A stretch of 8,783 bases of DNA from Bacillota bacterium. Its GTDB lineage: Bacteria > Bacillota > UBA4882 > UBA10575. The position numbers were made by a program, and so were the translations under genes. The stretch is from positions 28,082 to 36,864 of the forward strand of contig DOID01000046.1 of assembly GCA_003511465.1 (NCBI GenBank), in the 5' to 3' direction. The notes below the pieces were generated by a model. It was given only the letters and a program-made list of their open reading frames with translations, searched no databases and had not been told where the DNA came from. Below, in pieces: positions 1-5,685 of the stretch (position 1 is its first letter; the number at the start of each line of letters is the position of its first letter).

Positions 1-641
1 CTTTGCCCACCCCCGGTGGTCGACGGGCGATTTGGTCGCCCACTGAAGGAAGAAGATGGCGCGTTGGCGGCCGCCGGTCTTCCTTTTCCGGCATTACTGG
101 GAGTAGCGCCAGGACTACCCGGCCTTTCAGGAGCCTTATTACTTTTATTAATGGGCGGTCGCGTCCCCTTGTTACCGTCCGCTTTCTGCGGGGGGCGAGA
201 TCCGGTGGGGGCAGCAGGCCTAGTCCCAACAGGACGGCCACCGGTTGGAGTAGCCGCTTTGGGCTGCGGTCGTTGGGAAGGAGCTGCTTTAGTTGGAACA
301 GCGGGCTTTACTTCTGGTTTCGCTGCTGGTTTCACCGCTGGTTTGCTTTCTTTGTTTGCCTTCTCAGTTCTAGAAGGATCCGGTTTTCGGACCGGAGCAG
401 CATCCCCTTTGGGTTGTTGCCGGGGAGCGGAGCCTTGGGCTGGGGCTGGGGCTGGGGCTGAACCTTTTTTCTTCGTCCCACCACCGGTATTAAAGGAAGC
501 CCGTACCTTCGCTACATACTCATCCTCCAGCGTACTCATGTGATTTTTAACATTGGCCCCCATTTCATTAAGGATAATCAGTAGATCCTTGCTTTGGATC
601 CCCAATTCCTTACTAAGTTCATAAACACGTATTTTGGCCAT
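1..641 (-). CDS. infB: Translation initiation factor IF-2, N-terminal part (runs off the window)
   Basis: IF-2 is the GTPase that brings initiator fMet-tRNA to the 30S subunit and promotes 70S joining. Only the first 213 codons are present; the G domain lies beyond the left edge. The translation starts MAKIRVYELSKELGIQSKD, the typical IF2_N domain (about residues 1-50), and continues as a low-complexity linker rich in Pro, Ala, Lys, Arg and Gly (about residues 52-213), as in many Gram-positive IF-2 proteins. The ATG at 641-639 is fixed by a strong Shine-Dalgarno GGAGGTGG (653-646) 4 bases upstream and by the start of the conserved domain. It lies 14 bp after the ylxQ stop and is the last visible gene of the rimP-nusA operon. 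The linker includes a short Pro-Ala tandem run. The identification is firm from domain and operon order together. Confidence 0.95.
   Translation of the reverse strand, partial: MAKIRVYELSKELGIQSKDLLIILNEMGANVKNHMSTLEDEYVAKVRASFNTGGGTKKKGSAPAPAPAQGSAPRQQPKGDAAPVRKPDPSRTEKANKESKPAVKPAAKPEVKPAVPTKAAPSQRPQPKAATPTGGRPVGTRPAAPTGSRPPQKADGNKGTRPPINKSNKAPERPGSPGATPSNAGKGRPAAANAPSSSFSGRPNRPSTTGGGQ
438..460. repeat. Short tandem repeat in the infB linker (unit GGGGCT, about four copies)
   Basis: A 6-bp unit is repeated almost four times and encodes consecutive Pro-Ala pairs in the IF-2 linker on the minus strand. Being a multiple of 3, copy-number changes would keep the frame. It is probably ordinary low-complexity coding sequence. 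Confidence 0.7.
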
Positions 642-655
642 AGAACCACCTCCGA

Positions 656-967
656 TTATTCCGTTCGGGCCTGAACCAGCTGATTTTCAATGGCCTTCGC
701 GATTTCCGGCGAAAGTACACCGATGACAGCTTGGGATGTTTTTCCCACAGCCCGACCTAATTCTTCCTGCTTTGCAACAGAGTATAGGCGTATCTGATCC
801 TTGCGACAGAGCCGCTCAATTTTTTCTTTTGTATGCGGTGAAAGATCCGTCGCTAAAATCACAATGTTAACCGCTCCTTTCTTTAGGGCCAGGGAAGTAG
901 CGGTATAACCAAGAGCCAATTTACCGGCTTTACGCGCAATACCTAGGAAATTCAGGAGATTATTCAT
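656..967 (-). CDS. ylxQ: YlxQ, L7Ae/L30e-family RNA-binding protein
   Basis: This 103-residue protein belongs to the L7Ae/L30e/S12e ribosomal-protein family, whose members bind kink-turn RNAs. The N-terminus MNNLLNFLGIARKAGKLALG and the central segment GAVNIVILATDLSPHTKEKI match the family pattern of an RKAGK-type RNA-contact loop followed by a VILA-D-S strand-turn. It sits between ylxR and infB, the usual place for ylxQ. Its ATG (967-965) overlaps the end of ylxR by 8 bp, with a GGGG purine run 7-8 bases upstream, so translation is probably coupled. The family also contains the OLE RNA partner OapC (YbzG/YbxF-like). By operon position this is YlxQ and not OapC, but a role with the OLE-like RNA at the other end of the window cannot be excluded from sequence. 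Confidence 0.9.
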   Translation of the reverse strand: MNNLLNFLGIARKAGKLALGYTATSLALKKGAVNIVILATDLSPHTKEKIERLCRKDQIRLYSVAKQEELGRAVGKTSQAVIGVLSPEIAKAIENQLVQARTE

Positions 968-1244
968 GAATAATCCCCGTCATTAGCTCGTTTTTTAATT
1001 TCTCTTTCAGTTCAGAATCAATTTTTGCGTCCAGTTTCTTTTCCAACAGATTCCCCCGAAAGGCCCGCTCCAAACAGGATAAAGACGGGCAAATATAACA
1101 ACCTCGGCCTGCCTTTTTACCGGTAAAGTCGACTATAACTTCACTTTCCGGTGTTCGGACAATCCGAATTAATTCTTTTTTATTCTTTACTTCAGTACAC
1201 CCAATACAAGTCCGTTGCGGGATTTTACGCCTTCTTACCGGCAT
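960..1244 (-). CDS. rnpM: YlxR family protein (RNase P modulator RnpM)
   Basis: This is a small (94-residue) nucleic-acid-binding protein of the YlxR/DUF448 family, recently described as a modulator of RNase P. Family marks are PQRTCIGC near the N-terminus, the GRGCYICPSLSCLERA segment in the middle (usually GRGAYIC) and basic residues throughout. Several Cys residues (CIGC, CYIC, SC) are clustered. The ATG at 1244-1242 overlaps the nusA stop TGA by one base (TGATG). A GTG three bases earlier is an alternative start giving one extra residue. A GAGGGA Shine-Dalgarno lies inside the nusA end. The 3' end overlaps ylxQ by 8 bp. Position between nusA and ylxQ is the standard Bacillota order. Confidence 0.92.
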   Translation of the reverse strand: MPVRRRKIPQRTCIGCTEVKNKKELIRIVRTPESEVIVDFTGKKAGRGCYICPSLSCLERAFRGNLLEKKLDAKIDSELKEKLKNELMTGIIHE

Positions 1245-2818
1245 CACTTTTTCCCTCGTTTCGTCTGACGATCCTTACCTTTCTTTTTTTCATCTTCGTT
1301 GACACTGAATTTCTTTTTTAATTCCTCAGACAGGAGTTGCCCGATGGTAAATCCGGACCCCTCATCTTCCTGAAAAACAAGCTCCGTATCTTCTTCGATG
1401 GCCGTTTCCGGTTGCTCTGTTTCCGGAGCAGAACTGGTGTCGATGAAAAGATCGATGCCCTCTTCCACTTCATCAAACAACTCTTTAACCCGCTTTTTCG
1501 ACCGTTTTTTCGTCTTTTTATTCGTCCCTTCCTCTTCAGGGAACACTTCCTCCTCGGTACTCTCCGGGACAAAGATCTCTTCTTCTTCAAATTCCTCGTC
1601 GGAGAAGGTTTCCTCCGCCCAGGACTCTTCTTCCTCTTCTACATCTTCACGCTCATCGGTGGTAAGGTCGGCCTCCACTGGTGCGAGGACTTCTTCTTCG
1701 CCGCCAAGCACATCTTCCCAAGCATAGGTCTGGGGTTTAAGGTTTTCCTCTTCCTCCAGCAAAGCTTCAATCTCAGCCCGGCCTTCTTCAGCTTGAGTCT
1801 CACTTTTAATATCAATCTTCCATCCGGTGAGCCTGGCTGCCAAGCGGGCATTCTGCCCCTCTTTACCAATGGCTAAGGATAATTGATTATCCGGAACAAC
1901 CACAATCGAGCTTTTCTTACTGGCAAATAAGACAACTTCACTGACTTTCGCTGGACTAAGCGCTCTGGTAATATAACGTTCCGGATCTTCATCCCATAAA
2001 ATAAGATCGATTTTTTCCCCCTTTAACTCACGAACGATCATCTGAACCCGCGATCCTTTCGCCCCCACACAAGCCCCCACCGGATCCACATGATCAAACT
2101 TACTGTAAACCGCCACTTTCGAACGGGCTCCCGGCTCCCGGGCCACATTTTTAATTTCGACAATTCCCTCTTGGATCTCAGGGACTTCAAATTCGAGTAA
2201 CCGTTTCAAAAAGCCGTTCCGCGCTCGGGAAAGAATAATTTGGGGGCCTTTCGAGCCTTTTTTCACTTCCGCCAGATAAGCTTTGATCCGGTTACCGTGT
2301 TCAAAACGTTCACCTGGGATTTGTTCATGGGACGGTAAAATCGCTTCGGTCTTACCTAAATCAACATAGACCGTTCTCTGCTCGAAACGGCGAACCGTTC
2401 CGGTAATCAGATCATCCAGCCGCGAAGAATATTCATCATAGATTAAACTACGCTCCGCTTCCCGGATCCGTTGGACAATAATCTGTTTGGCGGTCTGCGC
2501 GGCAATGCGACCAAACTCTTTCGGACGAATTTCAAATTCCACCTGATCTTCCAGCTGATAACTGGGGTCGATGGATTTAGCTTCGGCTAAGTTGATCTCG
2601 GTGTTTTCATCTTCAACTTCCATCACAACTTCTTTATAGGTGTAAATATGAAATTCACCGGTTTCCGGATCCAACACTACCTTTAAATTTGAGTTTTTTC
2701 CTTGGTCCTTTTTATAGGCCGATGAGATTGCGGATTGGATTGCCTCGATCAAAACATCTTTGGCAATTCCTTTCTCCTTCTCAACCATAACTAATGCTTC
2801 TATTAACTCTCGGTTCAT
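1244..2818 (-). CDS. nusA: Transcription termination/antitermination factor NusA with long acidic C-terminal extension
   Basis: NusA binds RNA polymerase and nascent RNA and modulates pausing, intrinsic termination and antitermination. Domains in order: N-terminal RNAP-binding domain (about 1-125), S1 domain (about 135-199, beginning DLITGTVRRFEQRTVYVDLG), KH1 with its VGAKGS loop (251-256) and KH2 with its IGKEGQ loop (317-322). From about residue 350 to 524 follows a tail of Glu/Asp-rich runs, a basic patch (NKKTKKRSKKR) and a very basic end. Firmicutes NusA usually stops soon after KH2 (about 350-390 residues), so this tail is extra, and it does not look like the AR1/AR2 repeats of E. coli NusA. 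The ATG at 2818 follows GGGAGGA with 8-base spacing. It lies 26 bp after rimP, and its stop overlaps ylxR. Confidence 0.97.
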   Translation of the reverse strand: MNRELIEALVMVEKEKGIAKDVLIEAIQSAISSAYKKDQGKNSNLKVVLDPETGEFHIYTYKEVVMEVEDENTEINLAEAKSIDPSYQLEDQVEFEIRPKEFGRIAAQTAKQIIVQRIREAERSLIYDEYSSRLDDLITGTVRRFEQRTVYVDLGKTEAILPSHEQIPGERFEHGNRIKAYLAEVKKGSKGPQIILSRARNGFLKRLLEFEVPEIQEGIVEIKNVAREPGARSKVAVYSKFDHVDPVGACVGAKGSRVQMIVRELKGEKIDLILWDEDPERYITRALSPAKVSEVVLFASKKSSIVVVPDNQLSLAIGKEGQNARLAARLTGWKIDIKSETQAEEGRAEIEALLEEEENLKPQTYAWEDVLGGEEEVLAPVEADLTTDEREDVEEEEESWAEETFSDEEFEEEEIFVPESTEEEVFPEEEGTNKKTKKRSKKRVKELFDEVEEGIDLFIDTSSAPETEQPETAIEEDTELVFQEDEGSGFTIGQLLSEELKKKFSVNEDEKKKGKDRQTKRGKK

Positions 2819-2844
2819 CCGAAAAGTCCTCCCTTAACTCGTCC

Positions 2845-3312
2845 TTAATCAATAAACTGTAAACGAGCTTTTGAAATCGTCTTCCAGGGAATATCCAGAA
2901 TCGCACCGTCCATTTCTAGGATAACAACGCCCTCAGCCTGATCGGACCATCCCTTTAGTCTACCCTTTAATTTCTTCCGTCCTTGCACTGGTGCGAAAAG
3001 CTTAAGTTCAACTCCTTGACCGACAAACCGCTGAAAATGCTCGGGCTTGGTCAACGGCCGCTCTAAACCGGGAGAAGATACTTCCAACAGATAGGCGGTG
3101 GAAATCGGATCTTGCTCATCTAAAACCGTACTTAGCTGCTGACTAAAGGCTTCGCAGTCCTCAACGCCAATCCCTTCCGGGCGGTCGATAAACACCCTTA
3201 AAACCCGTTGGGGCCCTTCTTTAGTCAGCACGACATCCACTACTTCATAATTTAATGCGGCACCGACTTGTTCCACCAAGTCCCAAAGGATGTTTTTAAC
3301 ACTTTTACCCAT
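2845..3312 (-). CDS. rimP: Ribosome maturation factor RimP
   Basis: RimP assists 30S subunit maturation. The 155-residue product starts MGKSVKNILWDLVEQVGAAL, contains the family hallmark LLEVSSPGLERPL in the middle, and ends in an SH3-like C-terminal domain (about 85-155). The start at 3312-3310 (ATG) is chosen because a good Shine-Dalgarno GGGGAG lies 5 bases upstream and because homology begins there. The open frame extends 48 codons further upstream, but that stretch runs through an intrinsic terminator hairpin and promoter and is not protein-like. It is the first gene of the rimP-nusA-ylxR-ylxQ-infB operon. Confidence 0.95.
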   Translation of the reverse strand: MGKSVKNILWDLVEQVGAALNYEVVDVVLTKEGPQRVLRVFIDRPEGIGVEDCEAFSQQLSTVLDEQDPISTAYLLEVSSPGLERPLTKPEHFQRFVGQGVELKLFAPVQGRKKLKGRLKGWSDQAEGVVILEMDGAILDIPWKTISKARLQFID

Positions 3313-3370
3313 ATGTACTCCCCTTTTTCTTAGTTTTCCAGACTTTTTGCAAATAGTGTTAAAGGACATC

Positions 3371-3398
3371 AAGAGAAAAAGTGGGTTGAAAACCCACT
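3371..3398 (-). terminator. Intrinsic terminator in the rimP leader / after apbE
   Basis: On the minus strand an 8-bp stem AGTGGGTT / AACCCACT with loop TTC is followed by TTTTCTCTT. The T tract is interrupted by C residues. It lies 61 bp after the apbE stop and 58 bp before the rimP ATG, and downstream of the predicted promoter at 3428-3456. It could end apbE transcripts, attenuate the rimP-nusA operon, or both. Confidence 0.8.
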
Positions 3399-3427
3399 CC
3401 TTTTCCAGTACTTCATCTGATAGCTCT

Positions 3428-3456
3428 AGTGTACCATAGTTCAAACCCTTTGACAA
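3428..3456 (-). promoter_or_regulatory. Predicted sigma-A-type promoter for the rimP-nusA-infB operon
   Basis: On the minus strand a -35 element TTGTCA (3456-3451) and a -10 element TACACT (3433-3428) are separated by exactly 17 bp, with a TGG immediately before the -10 resembling an extended -10. It begins just after the apbE stop codon. Transcription would start near 3421 and give a leader of about 110 nt that contains the terminator at 3371-3398. Confidence 0.6.
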
Positions 3457-3459
3457 GGT

Positions 3460-4470
3460 TTAATCGGCCTGTTCTGTTTTGAGGATAGCCTCCATCCCTG
3501 GGGTCGTGACCACCTTTAGCCGGCTGTCTACCATCAATGCTTCCAGTCCGTGACTGGCAACCAACTCTCCCCGGTCAGCAGCAGCCGCCACAAATACAGC
3601 CGTCGAATACAGATCGGCTATGAGCGCTGAGTCCGCCATAATCGTGACCGCCAACAGATCTTCCGGCGGATACCCGGTAAAAGGGTTAAGGAGATGGGAA
3701 TAACGTCGACCGTTGCTTTCGATATAATGTTCGGTATCTGCGGAGGTACCCAGGGCTTGACCGGAAGTCAGCTGTACGATGCCGATCCATTCACTTTGGC
3801 GGGGATGGGAAACGGCGATCCGCCAAGGTCCCCCACCCGGTCTTTCCCCTAAAACCCGAATACTGCTTTCCCCGCCGTCGATTAACGCCCCGGTCATCCC
3901 CTTGTTTTTCAAAATCTCCCAAGCACGGTCAATCGCATAACCCTTAGCCACGCCACTTAAGTCGATTTTCATCCCTGATTCTTTCAGAAAAACCGTCTGC
4001 ATTTTCTCATCCAAAGCTACCTGTTTCTGATCGGTCAAGGGTAATATTTGCCTGATTTCAGCAGCCGACGGGATCCGCCCTTTTCCTTCATAATCAAAAT
4101 CCCAAAGTTCAACTAAGGCACCGATCATCGGGTTAAAATACCCGCCACTGTCTTCCGCCATACGAAACACCTTTTGTAAAAAGGCAAATAATTCTGGCTC
4201 TACGTGGACCGGGGTTTTACCCGCTTGTTCATTAATACGCGCCACAGATCCATCAGTTTGTGAAGTCAAACTATGGATCCGCTCCATTTCCCCAAGGGCT
4301 GATTCAACCGCTGCCGAAGCACCTGGCCCATAAGCGGTGATCCGAATTAGAGTTCCAAACAGAAAACGTCTCTCTTCCACCGGCACCTGACGCCGTTGTT
4401 GGAAAACAAGCGCGGTGATGCCAATAATGAGCAACGCCAAAATCACCATTAATCCATGTTTTCTTTTCAA
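3460..4470 (-). CDS. apbE: FAD:protein FMN transferase (ApbE family), membrane anchored
   Basis: ApbE enzymes transfer FMN from FAD to a Thr/Ser of target flavoproteins, outside the membrane, in a Mg-dependent reaction. The 336-residue length is usual. Visible motifs: FGTLIRITAYG (38-48), DSGGYFNPMIGALVELWDF (107-125), KIDLSGVAKGYAIDRAWEIL (168-187), ALIDGGES (195-202), the GTSADTEHYI and YSHLLNPFTGYP segments (241-268), and DSALIADLYSTA (280-291) with the metal-binding Asp/Thr residues. The N-terminus has basic residues followed by a hydrophobic helix (about 7-23). No lipobox Cys follows, so it looks like an uncleaved anchor and not a lipoprotein. The start is a TTG (4470-4468) preceded by GTGGGG at 7-base spacing; an internal ATG seven codons later is a weaker alternative. 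It lies 2 bp after the HD-GYP gene, so the two are very likely cotranslated. The target flavoprotein is not in the window. Confidence 0.92.
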   Translation of the reverse strand: MKRKHGLMVILALLIIGITALVFQQRRQVPVEERRFLFGTLIRITAYGPGASAAVESALGEMERIHSLTSQTDGSVARINEQAGKTPVHVEPELFAFLQKVFRMAEDSGGYFNPMIGALVELWDFDYEGKGRIPSAAEIRQILPLTDQKQVALDEKMQTVFLKESGMKIDLSGVAKGYAIDRAWEILKNKGMTGALIDGGESSIRVLGERPGGGPWRIAVSHPRQSEWIGIVQLTSGQALGTSADTEHYIESNGRRYSHLLNPFTGYPPEDLLAVTIMADSALIADLYSTAVFVAAAADRGELVASHGLEALMVDSRLKVVTTPGMEAILKTEQAD

Positions 4471-4472
4471 GG

Positions 4473-5357
4473 CTAAACCCCACCGTAAATCAATTCCTCG
4501 GGTTTGAATTTAAGCTTGTCCGGCTGCTTCACATCTTGCTCAATTTGGGTCAAGTGCTCGACACCTAACGCTTCGACACACTTCACGCATTGCGGACAAA
4601 ACTGTTGACCGGATAAACTGCATACTTCTTGGACGGCGTATTCCATGGAACGGGCAGGACGGTAGGGACGATCACTGGTGATCGCATCTAAAGCATCGGC
4701 TACTGCAAAAATTCGGGCGGTAAGCGGAATTTTCTCACCTTTCAAGCCGAAGGGATAACCGCCGCCGTCGTAATGTTCATGATGAAGCAGGATAATATCG
4801 GCGGTGTTGTTGACGAAATCGAGCTGGTGAATTATTTCGTAACCAATCTTCGGATGGCGCTTAATGGCTTCCCATTCCTCCGGCAATAGTTTTGACTTCT
4901 TTAAAAGAATATGATCGGGAACCCCGATTTTCCCAATATCATGAAGATAGCCGGCCAAAGCCAATTTATGCTGTTCCTCTTCGTCTAACCCCATTTGGGC
5001 GGCAATCGCCATTGCATAACCGACAACCCGGGTCGAATGAACCCAGGTGGCGTGATCCCGACAATCCAGTGCGGAAATCAGCGCCTTAATGGTACCTTGG
5101 CATGCTTGATTCAATCTCTTTGCCGCTTCTTTCTCATGCTTAGTTTTCACCCGCAGTTGCTTCCCTAAATTTAAAAAATGGTACCCACTAAAAACTAAAT
5201 ATAAAACCCAGACCGCCACAACTAATCCACTGTAGATTAGAATTTCCCGTTCCGAAATGCTAATTCGCAAACTAACCTTTCGATACAAGAAATATGCCCC
5301 TAAGAAGTAGGTGCCGGAAATTAATGTCAGTTCCGAAGCCAATCGTATGTTTTTCAT
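4473..5357 (-). CDS. Membrane-anchored HD-GYP domain protein (putative cyclic-di-GMP phosphodiesterase)
   Basis: HD-GYP proteins hydrolyse cyclic di-GMP or related cyclic dinucleotides using a metal centre. Two predicted membrane segments (about 9-28 and 40-61) and a short coiled linker (66-90) precede the HD-GYP domain (about 88-265). Visible catalytic elements are H107 in VHSTRVVGYA, the HD pair H139-D140 in YLHDIGKIGVPDHIL, H168, the HHEHYDGGGYP segment (192-202) with the GYP triplet, and D221 in AVADALDAITSDRPYR. No extracellular or PAS/GAF sensor domain is evident. Where the family usually has GTQFDP, this protein has QQFCPQCVKC, giving Cys 254, 257 and 260, plus Cys 246. The ATG at 5357 has only a weak ribosome-binding site (AGGAATGG about 9 bases upstream). 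The neighbour downstream is apbE. The substrate is inferred from family only. Confidence 0.9.
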   Translation of the reverse strand: MKNIRLASELTLISGTYFLGAYFLYRKVSLRISISEREILIYSGLVVAVWVLYLVFSGYHFLNLGKQLRVKTKHEKEAAKRLNQACQGTIKALISALDCRDHATWVHSTRVVGYAMAIAAQMGLDEEEQHKLALAGYLHDIGKIGVPDHILLKKSKLLPEEWEAIKRHPKIGYEIIHQLDFVNNTADIILLHHEHYDGGGYPFGLKGEKIPLTARIFAVADALDAITSDRPYRPARSMEYAVQEVCSLSGQQFCPQCVKCVEALGVEHLTQIEQDVKQPDKLKFKPEELIYGGV

Positions 5358-5650
5358 TAGTTGTCCATTCCTATCAATAAGTTAGTCGGTTAGTACGTCC
5401 TAAGTTTTTCAGAATTAATACCTTGTTTATAATCTTAATCGTTTGTATTTTCACAGACGAACGGTTAGTTTTGAGTTCGAAACCTGAGCTTTTTCAGAAG
5501 CGGCGGGCCAAACCCAATAGAAACGAACAAATAAACCGAGGGTACCCTCCCTTAACAATGAATCTTAATAAAACCGGAAAATATAAACTAAAAAATCAAA
5601 AAAATGGCCATTTATCTAAAGGTATTCGACGGTTGGAGATTAATTCCTGC
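5358..5650. other. AT-rich intergenic region without a recognised gene
   Basis: This stretch separates the dxs terminator from the HD-GYP gene and must hold whatever promoter drives the HD-GYP/apbE pair. It contains a 12-bp perfect palindrome GAGGGTACCCTC at 5538-5549, a possible operator or small hairpin, and many A/T runs. A plus-strand TATAAT at 5428-5433 has no convincing -35 partner and no gene to serve. I found no convincing sigma-A promoter on the minus strand and no recognisable cyclic-di-GMP riboswitch core. The open frame on the plus strand here (5423-5710) has no protein-like features. Confidence 0.6.
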
Positions 5651-5685
5651 AATAATAAAAATCCGCAACTTTTAATTGCGGATTT
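5651..5685 (-). terminator. Intrinsic terminator of dxs
   Basis: On the minus strand a 10-bp stem AAATCCGCAA / TTGCGGATTT closes a loop TTAAAAG and runs into TTATTATT. The stem begins inside the dxs stop codon (TAA at 5686-5684), so the terminator abuts the coding end with no spacer. Confidence 0.85.

Noticed and set aside
3..543. Long open frames on the plus strand near the left edge
   Set aside because: They are antisense to the infB N-terminal region. The minus-strand frame has a strong ribosome-binding site and a recognisable IF2_N domain; the GC-rich repetitive linker keeps the other strand open by chance.
1337..1876. Open frames opposite the nusA tail on both strands
   Set aside because: They are shadows of the Glu/Lys-rich low-complexity nusA tail, giving Phe/Leu- or Ser-rich antisense translations with no start signals.
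3377..3405. Mobile-element inverted repeat at the hairpin between apbE and rimP
   Set aside because: It is a compact stem with a 3-nt loop followed by a T-rich tract, which is an intrinsic terminator; no transposase or target duplication is present.
3369..3416. A 15-codon leader-peptide frame spanning the terminator before rimP
   Set aside because: It has no ribosome-binding site, its ATG lies about 5 bases from the predicted transcription start, and no regulatory codon run is evident.
3313..3456. A 48-codon upstream extension of rimP
   Set aside because: It overlaps the terminator hairpin and promoter, has no family similarity, and a good Shine-Dalgarno precedes the ATG at 3312.
5358..5650. 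Cyclic-di-GMP riboswitch upstream of the HD-GYP gene
   Set aside because: I looked for the conserved GEMM-type core and a paired leader structure on the minus strand and did not find them.
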